Positions 1-12,867 of a DNA stretch of 64,000 bases are shown piece by piece. A model generated the notes under the pieces. That model had not been told where the DNA came from. It worked only from the letters and a program-made list of their open reading frames with translations, and did not search any database. The stretch covers positions 462,498-526,497 of the forward strand of contig CAUYUJ010009446.1 of assembly GCA_963575745.1 (NCBI GenBank), in the 5' to 3' direction. The translations under genes and the position numbers were made by a program. Every line of letters begins with the position of its first letter. Position 1 is the first letter of the stretch. This DNA is from Prorocentrum cordatum. Lineage: Eukaryota > Sar > Dinophyceae > Prorocentrales > Prorocentraceae.

Positions 1-650
1 ACGCCGGCACCGACGCCAGCACCGTCCCAGCAATCAACGCCTGCGTCCGAGCTGGCCCCCACGCCAGCGCCTACGCCAGCACCGGCGCCAGCACCGACGC
101 CAGCACCAACGCTGGCGCCTACGCCGGCACCAACGCCAGCGCCTGCACCAGCACCGACGCCAGCATCGACGCCTGCACGAACGCCAGCGCCTATGCCAGC
201 GCCGACGTCAGCTCCGACGCCAGCATCAACGCCTGCGCCTGCGCCAGCACCAACGCCAGCACCTACACCAGCGCCGACGCCAACCTTGACACCAGCACCA
301 ACGCCGCCGCCAACGCTGGGACCTATGACAGCGCCTACTCAGGCACCGACGCCAACATCGACACCAGAACAATCGTCGACGCCTACGCCAGCGCCGACGC
401 CCACACTAAGGCTGCAGCAGCAACACCAGCGCCTACGCCTGCACCAACACCAGCGCCGACACCAGCACCGACGCCAGCACTGAGGCAAGCGCGAACGCCA
501 GCGCCGGCCCTAGCTCCAACGCCGGCGCCTACACCCGCACCGATGCCAGCACCGCCGCCAACAGCACGCACACCAACGTGTGCGCCTGCGCCGACGTCCG
601 CACCGACGCCAGCATCAACTCCGGCCCGCTCCGACGCCAGCACCAACACC
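1..650. repeat. Degenerate GCC-AGC-ACC tandem repeat
   Basis: The whole stretch is short variable repeats of GCCAGCACC, GACGCC and GCGCCTAC type, about 6-12 bp per unit. It opens long reading frames of Pro/Ala/Thr on one strand and Gly/Val/Ala on the other; both are consequences of the repeat. I see no start context, splice site or conserved domain. Confidence 0.85.
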
Positions 651-836
651 TGCGCCTTCGCCGGCTGGCATCCCCCCCAATAGGGCGACACGCCGGCGTC
701 CACCCTCGGGGAGCAAGAAAACTCGTACACAGTTTCGACCCCAGCCGAGTCCAGGGCAGACGCCCTCCCACGATCCATCGGCCACGCGGACGGGACAACT
801 ACAGGCCTGCCAGACGCGACTGACAGAGCGGATTCC

Positions 837-1275
837 GTGAGTTGCACGGCGAGTGCCACGAGCAGCACGACGGACCCCATGCCCACTGCGACCGATACAA
901 GGTACATCACGACGGGCACCGCGAGTTACACGACGGATGCCATCCGCAGCACGATGGGCACCATGACCAGCACGACAGATACCATGAGCTGCACGACGAG
1001 TACCACGCGCAGCACGACGGATACCAAGAGCTGCACGTCGACGAGCACCCGGGACACCATGGGCAGCACGGCGGATGCGCAGCACGACGGATACCAGGAG
1101 CAGCAAGGCGGGCACTACGAGCACCGCGACGGGTGAGTTACACGGCGAGTCCCACGAGCTGCACGACGGGCACAAGTTACAGTCTGGCGCGTCCCACGAG
1201 CCGCACGACGGATACCAGGAGTTGCACGAGCCGCACGACGGATACCAGGAGTTGCACGACGGATACCATGATGCC
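837..1275. repeat. Degenerate 12-24-bp tandem repeat (CACGACGGATACCA family)
   Basis: Repeated blocks of CAGCACGACGGATACCA and GAGCTGCACGACG follow each other with substitutions. In one + frame they read as His/Asp/Gly/Tyr/Gln-rich protein, but the other frames are equally open and nothing suggests a real gene. Confidence 0.8.
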
Positions 1276-1501
1276 GCGCGCTTTGGTTCTAGTCTGTTGC
1301 GCCGTGCTCGGGCCAGAGGCGGGCCCACGGAGAAAATAAACCACACCTCGCAGGTCGGGCCGACATTGGGCCGCCGCTCGGTGGCCAGAGCTCGGGTGGA
1401 CGTTGCAAATAGGACTAGCACTTCGGCGGGGGGGGGCACCATTTGTCCGCCCACCGCCCTCCCCGGGGGCCCCACTCCCGCGGGGGCAGGGTCCGCTTCT
1501 C

Positions 1502-1860
<359 letters not shown>

Positions 1861-3595
1861 CGGGCGCGGTCCCTGCCTTCCTCGGGGTTGTGGCCCCCCT
1901 GGGGGGGGCGTCTGAGGCAGTGGCCTCCGTGCCAACTCGGGGCAGCCTGGCCGGCAGGGCGGTGGAGGCCGTGGGGGGCCCAGGGCGCTCGCCAGGAGTG
2001 CGCTTTCACTCTTCTCCCCTCCTGCCCCTCCCTCTGCCTTTCCCTCTCCCGAATTCAATGCACGACCCCAGAGCGGGTCGTTGCGCAATCGGGCCATTGG
2101 CAGTGCCGGCACATGCGTGCCCGCCTCCAAGCGCCCGTCGGCCTCCACCGGCCCTGGGGACGGCTACCGCTGCTATACTTCGCACTGCTGGTTTTCTCGG
2201 CTCTACGTGCTCGCTTGTCCTTTAGGCTCGTGAGGGTTTCTGTGCGAGTACCCCCTCCGACAATACTCGGGGGTGCGGTCTACGCACGCACGAGATTTTC
2301 TTTCTCTGCGGACGTTCGTCCGGCTGTCGCTCCCCCCCGTCTCGTCCCCCGGCCTCCTTCTCCTCCTCCTCCTCCTCCTTTTGTCCTCTAGTTTTAGTCG
2401 GGGTCTTTAGTTCACGTGGTCTTTCACGGAGCTCGGACTCCCACGGGCTGCTGTTCTCGCCAGCCAAGCGGAGGCGGGTTCACAGGACTTTGCGCAGGAA
2501 AAATAGGTATTGTGCCTGGGCGTTTCTTCCTGCTGGCGTTCCTGCACTTTTTACGTGCCCTGTATAGAGCCATTTTGGCCGAGACGCTGTCTGTACAGCC
2601 TGGTCGATGCACATTTAGTTGTGCGCAGGTGGGCGCGTTGACTGTGCGTGGTGCTGCCGGTGTGGGGGAGTTGTTGAATTGAAGGAAAAAACATCGTTGA
2701 GCATGATCTGCCCTCCATCTGTGCCAGTGTGGCACAATTCCAAACTTCTGGCAATGTAGTTGTGAAAGCTCGAAGCCAGAGCCCCACTTTAAAATGGAAC
2801 CGCCCTCCATCTGCGGAACAACTATTGCACCGTCATTTTTTGGACGGTCGGATTTCAGGAAATGTCAAGCGAGAGCCGAATCGGCACTAGCGCAAGAGCC
2901 GCATGCTGAAACTCATTGACCGTTCATTATTCTGACAGTTGAAGGCTTGTTATGAAGAATGTGCGCAGCGCTGATTCAAGTGCCGCATTGTAGCGTTCGG
3001 GAGTTTCGTAATGAACTGCGCGGCGCTGAGGCCAAGCGAAACACCAGGCCCAGCCTACGGACACGTTTGGTGGCGGTGGTGCGACAGGGGGAGGTATGTA
3101 GAAGGAAGGAGGCGAGCCATGGAGGGAGGAGGGAGGAGGAGGCAGGAGGCGGGAGGAAGCGGGAGGAGGGGGGAGGACGGGGGAGGATTAGCAGGACGAG
3201 GACGAGCAGGAGCATGAGGAGGACAAGGAAGAGAGAGAACCTAATCAGTGAAATAGCCTTTTCTGAAAGGCGCCCTTGCGTCGCTGCGCTCCAGCGAGGG
3301 GCTGTGCGAGCTTGAGCTCGAGTGGGCATGGGATGTCCCACCTGACTTTCTACACAGTCTCGTCGGACAACGTAAAGAGGAATCTATCCGCTAATGTCAG
3401 CCAGGCCCACTTCACAGCCAACCTATAAGAAAGGTTGTGTTGTGTCGGACGCGGGGACTTCTTGGCAGGGCGGCGGGACCTTGGGCAGGAGTGCTGCCTG
3501 AACAGCCATCCCTGCGATCGGGAGCGTCCAACGGAGGGGGTGAGGAACGGGTGGTGCAGATATCATGACTGGAGCCATGGCGTTTCCCAGATTTG
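1861..3595. other. No gene recognised
   Basis: Mixed-composition sequence with short CCT/GGA tracts (2361-2385, 3120-3190). The open frames here are short and share no recognisable motif, and I found no RNA gene. Confidence 0.5.
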
Positions 3596-3715
3596 ATGGC
3601 GCCTTCTTCTTACCCTTATTATTCTTCTTCTTCTTCTTATTGGTCTATTTCTTCTTCGCGTATTGTTACTATTATTTATTATTGTTGTTATTCTTAGTCT
3701 TGTTAATACTACATT
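3596..3715. repeat. CTT/ATT-rich low-complexity tract
   Basis: TTCTTCTTC followed by TTATTATTATTG-type sequence. Any reading frame is Phe/Leu/Tyr homopolymer. Confidence 0.85.
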
Positions 3716-3779
3716 GGCTGACGCCGCACCGCCGACCCCTTGAGGCGGCAGTAAGGGTGAGAAACGGAGTCTGCGGATC

Positions 3780-4445
3780 GCGCGCGATTTCTGGGGAATC
3801 TTGGGGGTTCAGCTTCTTGGGATTTCGTCGGGGGCGGTTGGCGGATCGCGGCTCTGCTCTTGGGCTTCTTTGGGCTTTCCTGGCAGCACTTTTGAGGCCT
3901 CGTGGGAGCAGTGTTGAGGCCTCTAGGGGTCTCTTTTGGGCATCTCGGGGGCCTCGTGGGAGCCTCTTGGGGGCCTCTTGGCGCCTCCTCTGGTTTCTTC
4001 GGGACCGGGTGCTCGAAGTGTCCATTCGGGTTCAACCCCTCTGGGCCTCCTCTTGAGGCCGTCCTGGGGCCCTCCTGGGCGGTTTAGGAAGCTTCTAGGG
4101 CCGTCTTGGGGCCCTCTTGGGCTGTCTTGGAGCCCTCTAGGGGGCCTCTTGGGTTATCTGGGTTGATCTTGAAGGCTTCTTGGGCCGTTGTGGGCCTCGT
4201 GAAAACCCAAGAGACGAACGTGCTAAAAATATACGCTTCCCCTCGGGAATGGGACGATTTTTGCGTCTGGAGGGCCTCTTGGGACGCCTCTTGGTGGCTT
4301 CTTGGGGCGTCTGGGGGCAATCTTGGGCGTCTCGGAGCGATCTTTCGGCGACTCACGCCCTCTTGGGCCGTCCGGGGGGCCTTTTGGGGCCCTCTTGGCC
4401 CGGCTTGGGGCCCCCTGAGGCTCCAAGGGTGCGGCCGGCACTTTT
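3780..4445 (+). repeat. CTTGGGGCC-family satellite block A
   Basis: Degenerate units of about 10-12 bp built on CTTGGGGCCTCTTGGG, interrupted at about 4195-4270 by a non-repetitive core containing AAAAATATAC and GGGAATGGGACGATTTTTGC. The reverse complement of the core inside the 10.3-11.1 kb array is visibly related, so block and core form one dispersed repeat family. Confidence 0.75.
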
Positions 4446-4547
4446 GGCCCCCCCCCCCCCCCCTCTCCAAACCGGCCGGACCAGGCTCCCGGGGGAGGGG
4501 TTTGGGGCGAGGGAAGCATCTCACACGCCGTGATCCCAAGTCTTCTT

Positions 4548-4740
4548 CTTCTTCTTCTGAGTATTAATATTACCATTCGTATTCTTATTATTGGTATTCG
4601 TATTACTAGTATTAATGTTAGCATTCGTACTATTATTAGTCTAAGTATTAGTATAAGTATTATCATTATCATTATCATTAGCATTACCATTACCATTATC
4701 ATTATCATTCTCGGTATCATTATCATTACTATTATTCATT
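4548..4740. repeat. CTT then ATT/ATC-rich microsatellite
   Basis: TTCTTCTTCTTC passes into a long ATTATCATTACC-type degenerate trinucleotide tract. Poly-Ile frames are artefacts. Confidence 0.9.
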
Positions 4741-7700
4741 TTTGGGGTATTTTCATTCCCCTTCTACTTCCAATACGCTCCCTGGGCCCCCCCTAGTCCG
4801 CGCACATGCGTCGGGCCATCATTCGCGAACCCTCGTTTTCGGCGCACCCGGTGAGAGAGTTGCAAGCTCAGGGTCCGGCTTCTTGCAGGATGCTGTATTT
4901 CCCCGCGCGACGCTGCAGGTTCCCCACGCATCAAGGGGACGAGAACCGCAGGGAGCGGTGTACGGGCCGCTGACCGGGGCGAGGAAGGGCTAAGTAGGCC
5001 TCGACGGCGGCGTTGGCGCGCCAGGGGACGGCGGAGTCGGAGGAGGAGGCGGAGGAGGAGGAAGAGGAGGAGGAAGAGGAGGAGCAGCAGCAGCAGGAGG
5101 AGGGGGGGCAGGAGCATGCCGCCAACCTACATTGAAATTGGCAGAACGTCTGCGCTAGTTGAAGCTACGATGGCGCGTGCTCGTTGACATGTGGCGCAGC
5201 GGCGGGGGGCGACGCCGAACGAGAGATGTTCGACGGCAGCTGCAGCAATAACTCATCAAGAAGTGTGCAAGGGTGGCGTTGAGCGCGCCGCCTCCGTGGA
5301 ATGGTGTGCTCCTGGCAGAAACTAGGGCAAGAAATGGTCAGAAGAACGTCTCGTGCGCTGGAGCCACCGTCTGCAGGGCGCCAGCTGTCCGGTGTGGTCC
5401 GCGCCGGAAGTAAAACAAGTACCCGCGGGGTCCAGAATATTCACCACAAGTACCCGCTTCTCCCGCCCGGGAAAGATCAGGGTGGAGGGCAGACGAGTGG
5501 GGATACACTGGTGGCAGGTGTTCGGAGGCTTCTTCCTGTCCCTTCCTGCCTGCCCGCCGACCGCCCAGTTGTCTCCCGCCTGCGCGCTCGTCGTCGTTCT
5601 GCTTCTCATGCCAGGGGGAAGGGCGTTTTAGAAGCACCCCTGCTCCTTAGAAGGCGAGGGCCTGGTCTGTCGATGTGGGGCCCGCGCCTTCGAAGAGGAA
5701 ACCTCCTTCTAAGAAGCCTTCCCCCCCACCCCTCCCCCTCTCTCCCCCGTCGGGCAGCGTAGACTGCCGGGATCTGGCGGCGCCATGCGTCGGCGTCGGC
5801 TGGGAGACGTCCCCAGAGGTCCCTGGGCTCGCTTGGAGCTGGGCGCGCGGAGGGACGAGCGGCCTCTGCACGGGCAGTGGGCGCGAAGGGGGGCGCAGGG
5901 CTGGAGGCGGGCCGCTGCGGCCGAGGCTCGGAGCCTCCCTCTGGCCAGTGGCTGTGCTGCCGCGGGCACGGGGCACCAGGGCTCGAGCGACAAAGAAGGA
6001 CGCGAGCCCAGAAACTCGGAGGCTCGCGCGGATTCCTTGGATCGGCGCCGGCCCCCCCTCCTTGGCGCGCGGAGCGCGCCAGGGGCGGCGCCAGAGGCGC
6101 CGCCACGGGGCTCCAGCGCCGATCCAAGAAATCCTCGCGGTCCTCCGAGTTTTTGGGGTTTATGTCATTGCTTGTTCCCCGAAGAGTTCTGGGGCCAGGG
6201 GAGGCGCCTGCCCTTTCCGAGACGCCCGCTACGCTCGCTGCTTCGGGCCGGCGAGCAGCGCTCAGGCGGCCCCGCGAGCCGCCTGCCCGCCTGGTTGCTG
6301 TGCGCTCTTTGGCTCTCGGGCCTGCCAGCTCCCTTCAAGCAGCGGCGAAGTCAGAAGAGAAAAAGGTACCGCTACCGCTACCCTTCCCTCGTTGTTTACC
6401 TTTCGGGGCCTCCTGGAAGGCCTTGCCGCCACGGCTGGATTCGATTCGAAACTCTGGTCTGAACGCACACCGGGAGAGGTCCATGTTTTAGCGGTATCGG
6501 GATCTTTTGGTTCCCTCACGAAGCGTCCTGGCTTGTTTTCAAATGAGCCCACCGAGTAATATTGGTTTGCGTTATCTGTTCCCCGTTGACACATAAATTA
6601 TAAGTTTGAAACACTTTCTTTTTAGTGGAGCATTCTGTGGCTCAAAGAAACTCATGTGGTAGGCCCTTTGGGCCAACAGGAATGCCAGGACAGTCGGTCC
6701 CTGCTGAAACTATCACGATCTTGTTCGCCCTCCTCCTTCCTTTTGTTTACATATCACTGCATCGCCCGCTTGAAGTTTCCATCCCTTCTTCCTCTTCTTC
6801 ACATGGCGTTGCATCGCCCACTCGAAGTTCCCTGCCCCCCGTTTGGACTCTCTCTCTCGTTCTCTCGGACGTTGCTGTTGGTGCTGCCTTGCGCCCTCTG
6901 CCAGCTGACGTCGCAACTAGACGTCGCCCGTCCACTCTCACAGCAAGCACAGCAAATAAGAAATCGTCCAGTCAGCAGGTGCCCCACAGAAGTTTCTTAT
7001 CCCCCGATGGCCTCGGGCCCCACAGGAGGCATCTTAGGACCTTCGAAGTTCAAGTTCGACGATGAAAGTGCCCCGATGTATCGTGGAGGAAGATTTCGCA
7101 TCGCAGGTGTCTATCGTCCGCCTGCTCAGCCGTGCGTTCCTGACAGTTCGTGCACAGACGGAGAAGCCACCACGCTGCTCCTCGTGTCTTTGCTGCACGC
7201 TCTGGTGTCCGCCCGCATGGGAGGGGGGGGTGGGGCGGGCTCGGGGGATCGCACGAGAAAGGCTTGCCCATCGGCTACTAAAGGTAGGTATTCGTGGGGT
7301 CCCAAATACTGATGTACGTTGGCGCCTTCCTGTTTCAATTGTCGAGCGGAATTCCCTCGTCCCTCCTCCTCCTCCTCTTCAGGGGGCGGGCGGATACCCA
7401 GTCTACGTTCAGCGCATTCCTACTTCATATTTCTACCCATTCCTTCCGACCGATTGGTACGCAGAATATGTGGTGCCTCGCGATTTGGACGCTCCCCAAT
7501 CGACTTGAATTGTCCTCTTCCTCTTCCCTGCCTTTCCCGTTTTTTAACGACGCCCGGAATCAACACCCATTCGCAGAGCAAGTCAAAGCCAACACCCAGA
7601 CAGGGACCGCCGCTGACAGGAGCCCCCGCCACTCCTTCTCAAGTTTGTTTGGCCATGGGGGAAATGGGAGGGGGTGCGTTGCCCTCATAGAGCAGAATGA

Positions 7701-8150
7701 GCCGCTGGGGCTTCTGATGATGGCGCTGGGCAAGCAACTGGCAGGAGACCGCACTGCCATGGGCGCTCGATCCACATCTTCCAAGTGAGCTTCCAGTCAA
7801 AGTCCTTCCTGGGTGCCACCAGTGGGAGTGCGTGTTGGGTAGGGCAGCGCAAAGTAGTTGCATAGTGAGGGTGAGGGCGGCACACGGTCCGACCGCTCGG
7901 GACTTTCAGCCATCGAGCATGCGCCGCAAACACGGGTCGCGACACTTCGACGAAGTGGGTTGGCGCGCCAAGCTTCGGAGATCCGATTCGTTCGAGCCGA
8001 CGAGGTCGTTGGCAAATGGCCGTGCGCACAAATTGGCGAGCATTGCTCGGACGACGTTTTCTATGGCGGCAGAGACAGACTTGCCATTCACCGAATGCAT
8101 TACACTGTTGCTCGAGTCTGCTAGCAGTAAGAGGTAGCTGTCCCTCTAAT
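4741..8150. other. No gene recognised; contains a GGA tract and a foldback
   Basis: Several long frames overlap on both strands between 5.3 and 7.8 kb, but they contradict each other, carry no recognisable domain, and owe their length to high GC. A GGA/GCA tract lies at 5038-5110. The one clear structure is the inverted repeat at 6007-6157, listed separately. Confidence 0.45.
6007..6157. repeat. Foldback (about 42-bp inverted repeat) with nested GC palindromes
   Basis: The left arm (6007-6048) and right arm (6116-6157) are imperfect reverse complements over about 42 bp; the inner ends (TTGGATCGGCGC / GCGCCGATCCAA) pair perfectly. The 67-bp loop itself contains GGCGCGCGGAGCGCGCC and a second GGCGGCGCC palindrome. 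It could be a MITE-like foldback or a transcribed hairpin. I did not find an obvious target-site duplication. Confidence 0.75.
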
Positions 8151-8640
8151 TACCCTCCTCCTCCCCCTCCCTCCTCTCCCTCCTCCTTCTCCTCCTCCTC
8201 GTCCTCCTCCTCCGCCCTCCTTCCTCCACCTCCTCCATTCGGATCATCCTCCTGTGAGGAAGCCTCATCGATGTCCTCGCCAGGCTGGACTCCTGCGCAC
8301 TCATGCCGACATGACGAAGCTAGTGTGGGATGACTCCGTCGACCGACCTTCAGGAGTACGGCAGTGCATGCAGTGCGTCGGCGGCATAGCGGTTAGCTAT
8401 CGCCGTTTACCATCGGTTGATGTTGGTTTTGCTTACTATCCAGAAACAGCCTCATCCTCACCGTTTTCATCGTCGTCTTCTTCCTCATCCCCCTTGCCCC
8501 CCCCCGAGAGCCCTTGCCCCCTTAGAGAACCCCCCAGAACCTGACCCTCCTCCACCACCTCTTCCCCCACCACCTCTTCCTCCTCCTCATCCCCCTTTCC
8601 CCCCGAGAGCCTGAAATCCTTGTAACGTGTCCATCGGTTC
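8151..8640. repeat. CCT-rich low-complexity tracts
   Basis: Two CCT/TCC-rich stretches (about 8151-8245 and 8455-8605) are separated by about 200 bp of ordinary sequence. They are the same kind of tract that fills the introns of the genes at 42-56 kb, but no flanking exons are evident. Confidence 0.7.
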
Positions 8641-9135
8641 CCTTAGAGACCCCCCAAAAAAAACCTGACCGTGAGGCCCCTGAGGCAAGTGGCTGTGGAG
8701 GTGGGGACGCGCTGCTGAAAGCCCTTCCCTCCACCCCATGCTCAACCGTTTGTGCAATTGTCTCGCCAGAAACTGAGTTCAGGCCGATCTTCACACGATG
8801 CTCGAAGCAACGTCAATGGGAGCAAACGTGTGCACCACTGGGACCTGACCCAGGATGGGCCAGCACGCCCAGACATGGATTTTCGCTTGCTTGTGCTAAG
8901 TGCCTGTGTCCGTGTAGCATGTGATGACGTGGTGGTGATTGGGACGTCCTTCTCTCTCCCTGCCTGGCCCGCCTCTGTCCATCCCTCTTCGGGCGACCCT
9001 CCTTCGCCACCTCCCTCGCGCGCCTCAGGCGCAGCCTTGGGCAGAGCTCCACGTGGAGCTACCAGGCGGCACGCGGCGCTCGTACCCAGTGGCCCCCCCG
9101 CTCGACGGCGGCGGCTCGGCAGCATGGCTTTCGTC

Positions 9136-9405
9136 CAGGAGGATGGAGGAGGAGGAGGAGGAGGAGGAGGAGGAGGAGGAGGAGGAGGAGGAGGGGAGGA
9201 GGAGGAGGAGGGAGGAGGAGGATGTGAGGAGGAGGAGGAGGAGGGAGGAGGAGGAGGAAGAAGAAGAAGAAGAGAAGAGGAGGAGGAGTGGAGGAGGAGG
9301 AGGAGGAGGAGGAGGAGGAGGAGGAGGAGGAGGAGGAGGAGGAGGAGGAGGAGGAGGAGGAGCGGAGGAGGAGGAGGAGGAGGAGGAGGAGGAGGAGGAG
9401 GAAGA
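9136..9405. repeat. (GGA)n microsatellite
   Basis: About 270 bp of nearly uninterrupted GGA triplets with a few AAG and GTG interruptions. The Glu, Gly, Arg, Pro or Leu homopolymer frames over it are not genes. Confidence 0.95.
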
Positions 9406-9877
9406 ATGCCAGTGGGAGCGGCACACAACATGGACCCACAGGGAACCAGGCCGCTGGGACCCGATCGGCCGATGGCCCGTGTGGCAAGCAGGGCCGGCGG
9501 GAGGGGAAGTGGTACGGATACGCCGAAGGCCAGGCCGCAAGAATTCGAGCGGCCGCCGACGCGTGTGGCCAGCAGGGCCGGCGGGAGGGGAAGCTGTGGG
9601 GATCCACAGGGACCAAATCCGTTCGGGCCCAAGCGGGCACCAGGAAGTACGGCAAACGGTGTCGGTGGAAGGCCAGGCCGCTTAGATGCAAGCTGCCACT
9701 GCGGAGTGCGGCAGCCAGGGCCAGCGCTTCACATCCTAGGTGAGGATTCCTCAGTGCAGGCAGTGCGTGAGGAGTGCGCATGTGTTTATGTATGTACAGA
9801 GTGTCTGGATACCTGCTACCTTTTCTCTCTGTCCCTTCTCTCTGTTTCTGCCTTGATTTCTCTTCTGGTTCTTCATT

Positions 9878-9917
<40 letters not shown>

Positions 9918-10085
9918 GAGATCTCCCGTTTTTTGTGTGTGTGTGTTGTTATTTCTCTCTCTCTCTCTCTATCTCTCTTTCTCTTTCGGTTGTATGTCAT
10001 ATATATAAATGTATCTCTCCCCTCTCTCTATATTCATAGATGTATGATATACATATATGTGTGTGTATACATATACATATAACGG
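9406..10085. other. No gene; TC and TA dinucleotide repeats at the right end
   Basis: 9406-9860 holds two similar imperfect copies of a segment with GGCAAGCAGGGCCGGCGGGA (about 9485 and 9565) and no convincing gene. 9860-10085 is (TC)n, (TA)n and TATATGTGTG dinucleotide sequence. Confidence 0.6.
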
Positions 10086-10179
10086 CGCACCGGGTCCGGG
10101 GGCCCGGGGCCGGGACCTCGACCGCAAATGTGCACCCCGGGGGGCCCGGAGGCTCGTCGGGGCTTGCCGGAGGCCTCCC

Positions 10180-11500
10180 CGGTCAGACAAGACGGCCCAA
10201 GAAGCGCCCAAGACGGCCCAAGAAACTTCCAAGAGGCCTCCAAGAGGGCTCCGAGATGCTGAAGATGGCCTCCAGACGTCCAAGGACGCCCCCAAGAGGC
10301 CCCAAGAAGCCTCCAACATGCGTCCCAAGAGGGCCCCTAGACGCAAAAATTGGCCCATTCCCTTCGTAAAACGTACATTTTCAACAAAGTTGTCTTTTGG
10401 GCTTTCCGACGTTACAGGACGGCCCAAGAGGCGCCCAAGACCGCCCCAAGACGGCCCAAGAAGCTTCCAAGAGGGCCCCAGGACAGCCCAAGAGGGCCCC
10501 AAGACGGCCCAAGAGGCGCCCAAGATGGCCCAAGAGGGCCCCAAGACGGGCCCAAGAGGGGGCCCAGAGGGGGACCACGAACCGCAAGCTCGAGCCTTCC
10601 GCCCCAAGAGGCCGCCAGGAGGCCCCCAGGAGGCCCCTCAAGAGGCCCCAGGAGACCCCAGACGTCCAAGGACGCCCCCAAGAGGCCCCAAGAAGCCTCC
10701 AACATGCGTCCCAAGAGGGCCCCTAGACGCAAGAATTGGCCCATTCCCTTCGTAAAACGTACATTTTTAACAAAGTCGCCTTTTGGGCTTTCCGACGTTA
10801 CAGGACGGCCCAAGAGGCGCCCAAGACCGCCCCAAGACGGCCCAAGAAGTTTCCCAGAGGGCCCCAGGACAGCCCAAGAGGGCCCCAAGACGGCCCAAGA
10901 GGCGCCCAAGATGGCCCAAGAGGGCCCCAAGACGGGCCCAAGAGGGGGCCCAGAGGGGGACCACGAACCGCAAGCTCGAGCCTTCCGCCCCAAGAGGCCG
11001 CCAGGAGGCCCCCAGGAGGCCCCTCAAGAGGCCCCAGGAGACCCCAGACGTCCAAGGACGCCCCCAAGAGGCCCCAAGAAGCCTCCAACATGCGTCCCAA
11101 GAGGGCCCCTAGACGCAAAATTGGCCCATTCCCTTCGTAAAACGTACATTTTCAACAAAGTTGACTTTTGGGTTTTCCGACGTTACAGGACGGCCCAAGA
11201 GGCGCCCAAGACCGCCCCAAGACGGCCCAAGAAGCTTCCAAGAGGGCCCCAGGACAGCCCAAGAGGGCCCCAAGACGGCCCAAGAGGCGCCCAAGATGGC
11301 CCAAGAGGGCCCCAAGACGGGCCCAAGAGGGGGCCCAGAGGGGGACCACGAACCGCAAGCTCGAGCCTTCCGCCCCAAGAGGCCGCCAGGAGGCCCCAAG
11401 GAGGCCCCTCAAGAGGCCCCAGGAGACCCCCAAGAGGCCCAAAGGAGGCCCCGAGAAGCCCCAAATCGGCCCCCAAAATGCTTCGAACCTGCTTCCAGGA
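10180..11500 (-). repeat. 386-bp higher-order tandem array of the CCAAGAGGCCC family
   Basis: The landmark CCCATTCCCTTCGTAAAACG recurs at 10354, 10740 and 11125, giving a period of 385-386 bp. Copies are nearly identical (isolated substitutions such as AAGCTT/AAGTTT). Each unit is short CCAAGAGGGCCC subrepeats around a conserved non-repetitive core. The subrepeat is the reverse complement of the CTTGGGCC family in the other blocks. Pro-rich frames here are repeat artefacts. Confidence 0.9.
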
Positions 11501-11559
11501 GGCCCCCGACAGGTTCAGAGGCTCCCGAGAAGCTACGTCAAACTCCCAGCGAGAATGAT

Positions 11560-11629
11560 CCTAGCTAGAACCTAAGCGCGCGCGAAGCGCGCGCGTGGTT
11601 CTAGTGTATATGTATATGTATACATATAC

Positions 11630-11671
<42 letters not shown>

Positions 11672-11700
11672 ATATGTGTGTATGTGTGTGTGCGGTCGGC
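11560..11700. repeat. GCGC palindromic stretch and TA/TG dinucleotide repeats
   Basis: GCGCGCGAAGCGCGCGCG at about 11577-11594 is followed by TATATG and (TA)n/(TG)n sequence. Confidence 0.9.
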
Positions 11701-11939
11701 TCACGTGCTATGTCCTCTTCTATATTCTGTCCCTTCTGGTCTCGCTCACCTACCCTCCCGATCTCTTCCATCGAAGACGCCTACGGCGAATCACCGCCGC
11801 CCCCTGCCTTTTGGAAACGCACATGCGGCCAAAAATTTGGCCGAAGTCAGGTCAAGCTATTGAACGATGTTCTCCCCCAGCCGTTGTGGAACCTATTGGG
11901 GGAACATTGGGGAGAGGACGAGAACCGAGGAGGAGAAGG

Positions 11940-12862
11940 CGGAGGAGGAAGAAGAGGAGGTCTCTTGAGGCCCTCCTGGGGCTCTTGGGGACTTCCTGGG
12001 CGCCTCTGGGGGGGGCTTTGGGGGCATCTTGGCGGCCTCGTGGGGGTCTCGGAGGCCGTCTTGGGCCCTTCCAGGGTAGTCGTGGGTTCCTATTTGTGCG
12101 CTTGGGGGCCGTCTTGAAGGTCTCTGGGGCCGTCTTGGGGGCGTCTTTGGGGCCTCTTGGGCTGTCTTGGGGCCCTCTTGTGCCGTCTTGGAGCGATCTT
12201 GGGGGCTCATGGGCCCGTCTTGGGGAGTGTCGGAAGCCCGAAAAGGCGATAACGTTAAACTCACACAAAAACCTGCGAACAATTAAGGAGTTGGGCCTCC
12301 TGGAAATCCTCTTGGAGCCCACTTGGTGCGTCTCCGGGGCCGTCTCGGAGCCATCTTGGCCGTCTTGGAGGCCATCTTGGGCGTCTTGGGGGGCCTCTTG
12401 GGCCGTCTTTGGGCCTTCTAGGTGCCGTCTTGGGGGCGTCTTGGGCAGTCAAAGGGCCATCTTGGAGGCCCCTTGGGCGATCTTGGGGCGAAATTGGGTG
12501 TCTGCTTGGCCGTCGCCCCGCCGAAAAAGAAGAAATACCAGAACTCTGAAAGCACGTATGGGAAATCAGTGATTTTGTCCTTGTTCGGGCCTTCTATGTC
12601 CTCTTGGAGGCCGTCTTGGAGACCTCTCGGGGGCTTCTTGGGCCGCCTTGGATGCATCGTGGGCCGTCTTGGGCCACGCGGAGGCCAACTTAGGCCGTCT
12701 TGGCTGCATCTTGGGCCGTCTTGGAGACACTATGCTGCCATCTGGGGCTCTCTTTGAGCGCTGAAGAGCCGTCTTGGAGGCCATCTTGGGCGTCTTCGAC
12801 GCCCCTTGGGGCGTCTTGGGGCCCTCTTGGGTCCGTATTAGGGGCCTCTTGGGCCGTTGGGG
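11940..12862 (+). repeat. CTTGGGCC-family satellite block B, host of the Copia insertion
   Basis: Degenerate CTTGGGCCGTCTTGG units with two non-repetitive cores (about 12229-12295 and 12500-12595). The block stops exactly at the 5' target-site duplication of the LTR element and resumes at 28938. The element therefore inserted inside one such block. Confidence 0.85.
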
Positions 12863-12867
12863 ACCTC
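12863..12867 (+). other. Target-site duplication, left copy
   Basis: ACCTC immediately precedes the 5' LTR and is repeated directly after the 3' LTR. The same string continues as ACCTCTTGGGCCG on the right, matching the host satellite, so the pre-insertion site can be read. Confidence 0.9.

Noticed and set aside
10350-11558. 402-codon Pro/Arg-rich frame over the 386-bp array
   Set aside because: The repeat keeps several frames open at once on both strands; composition follows the satellite.
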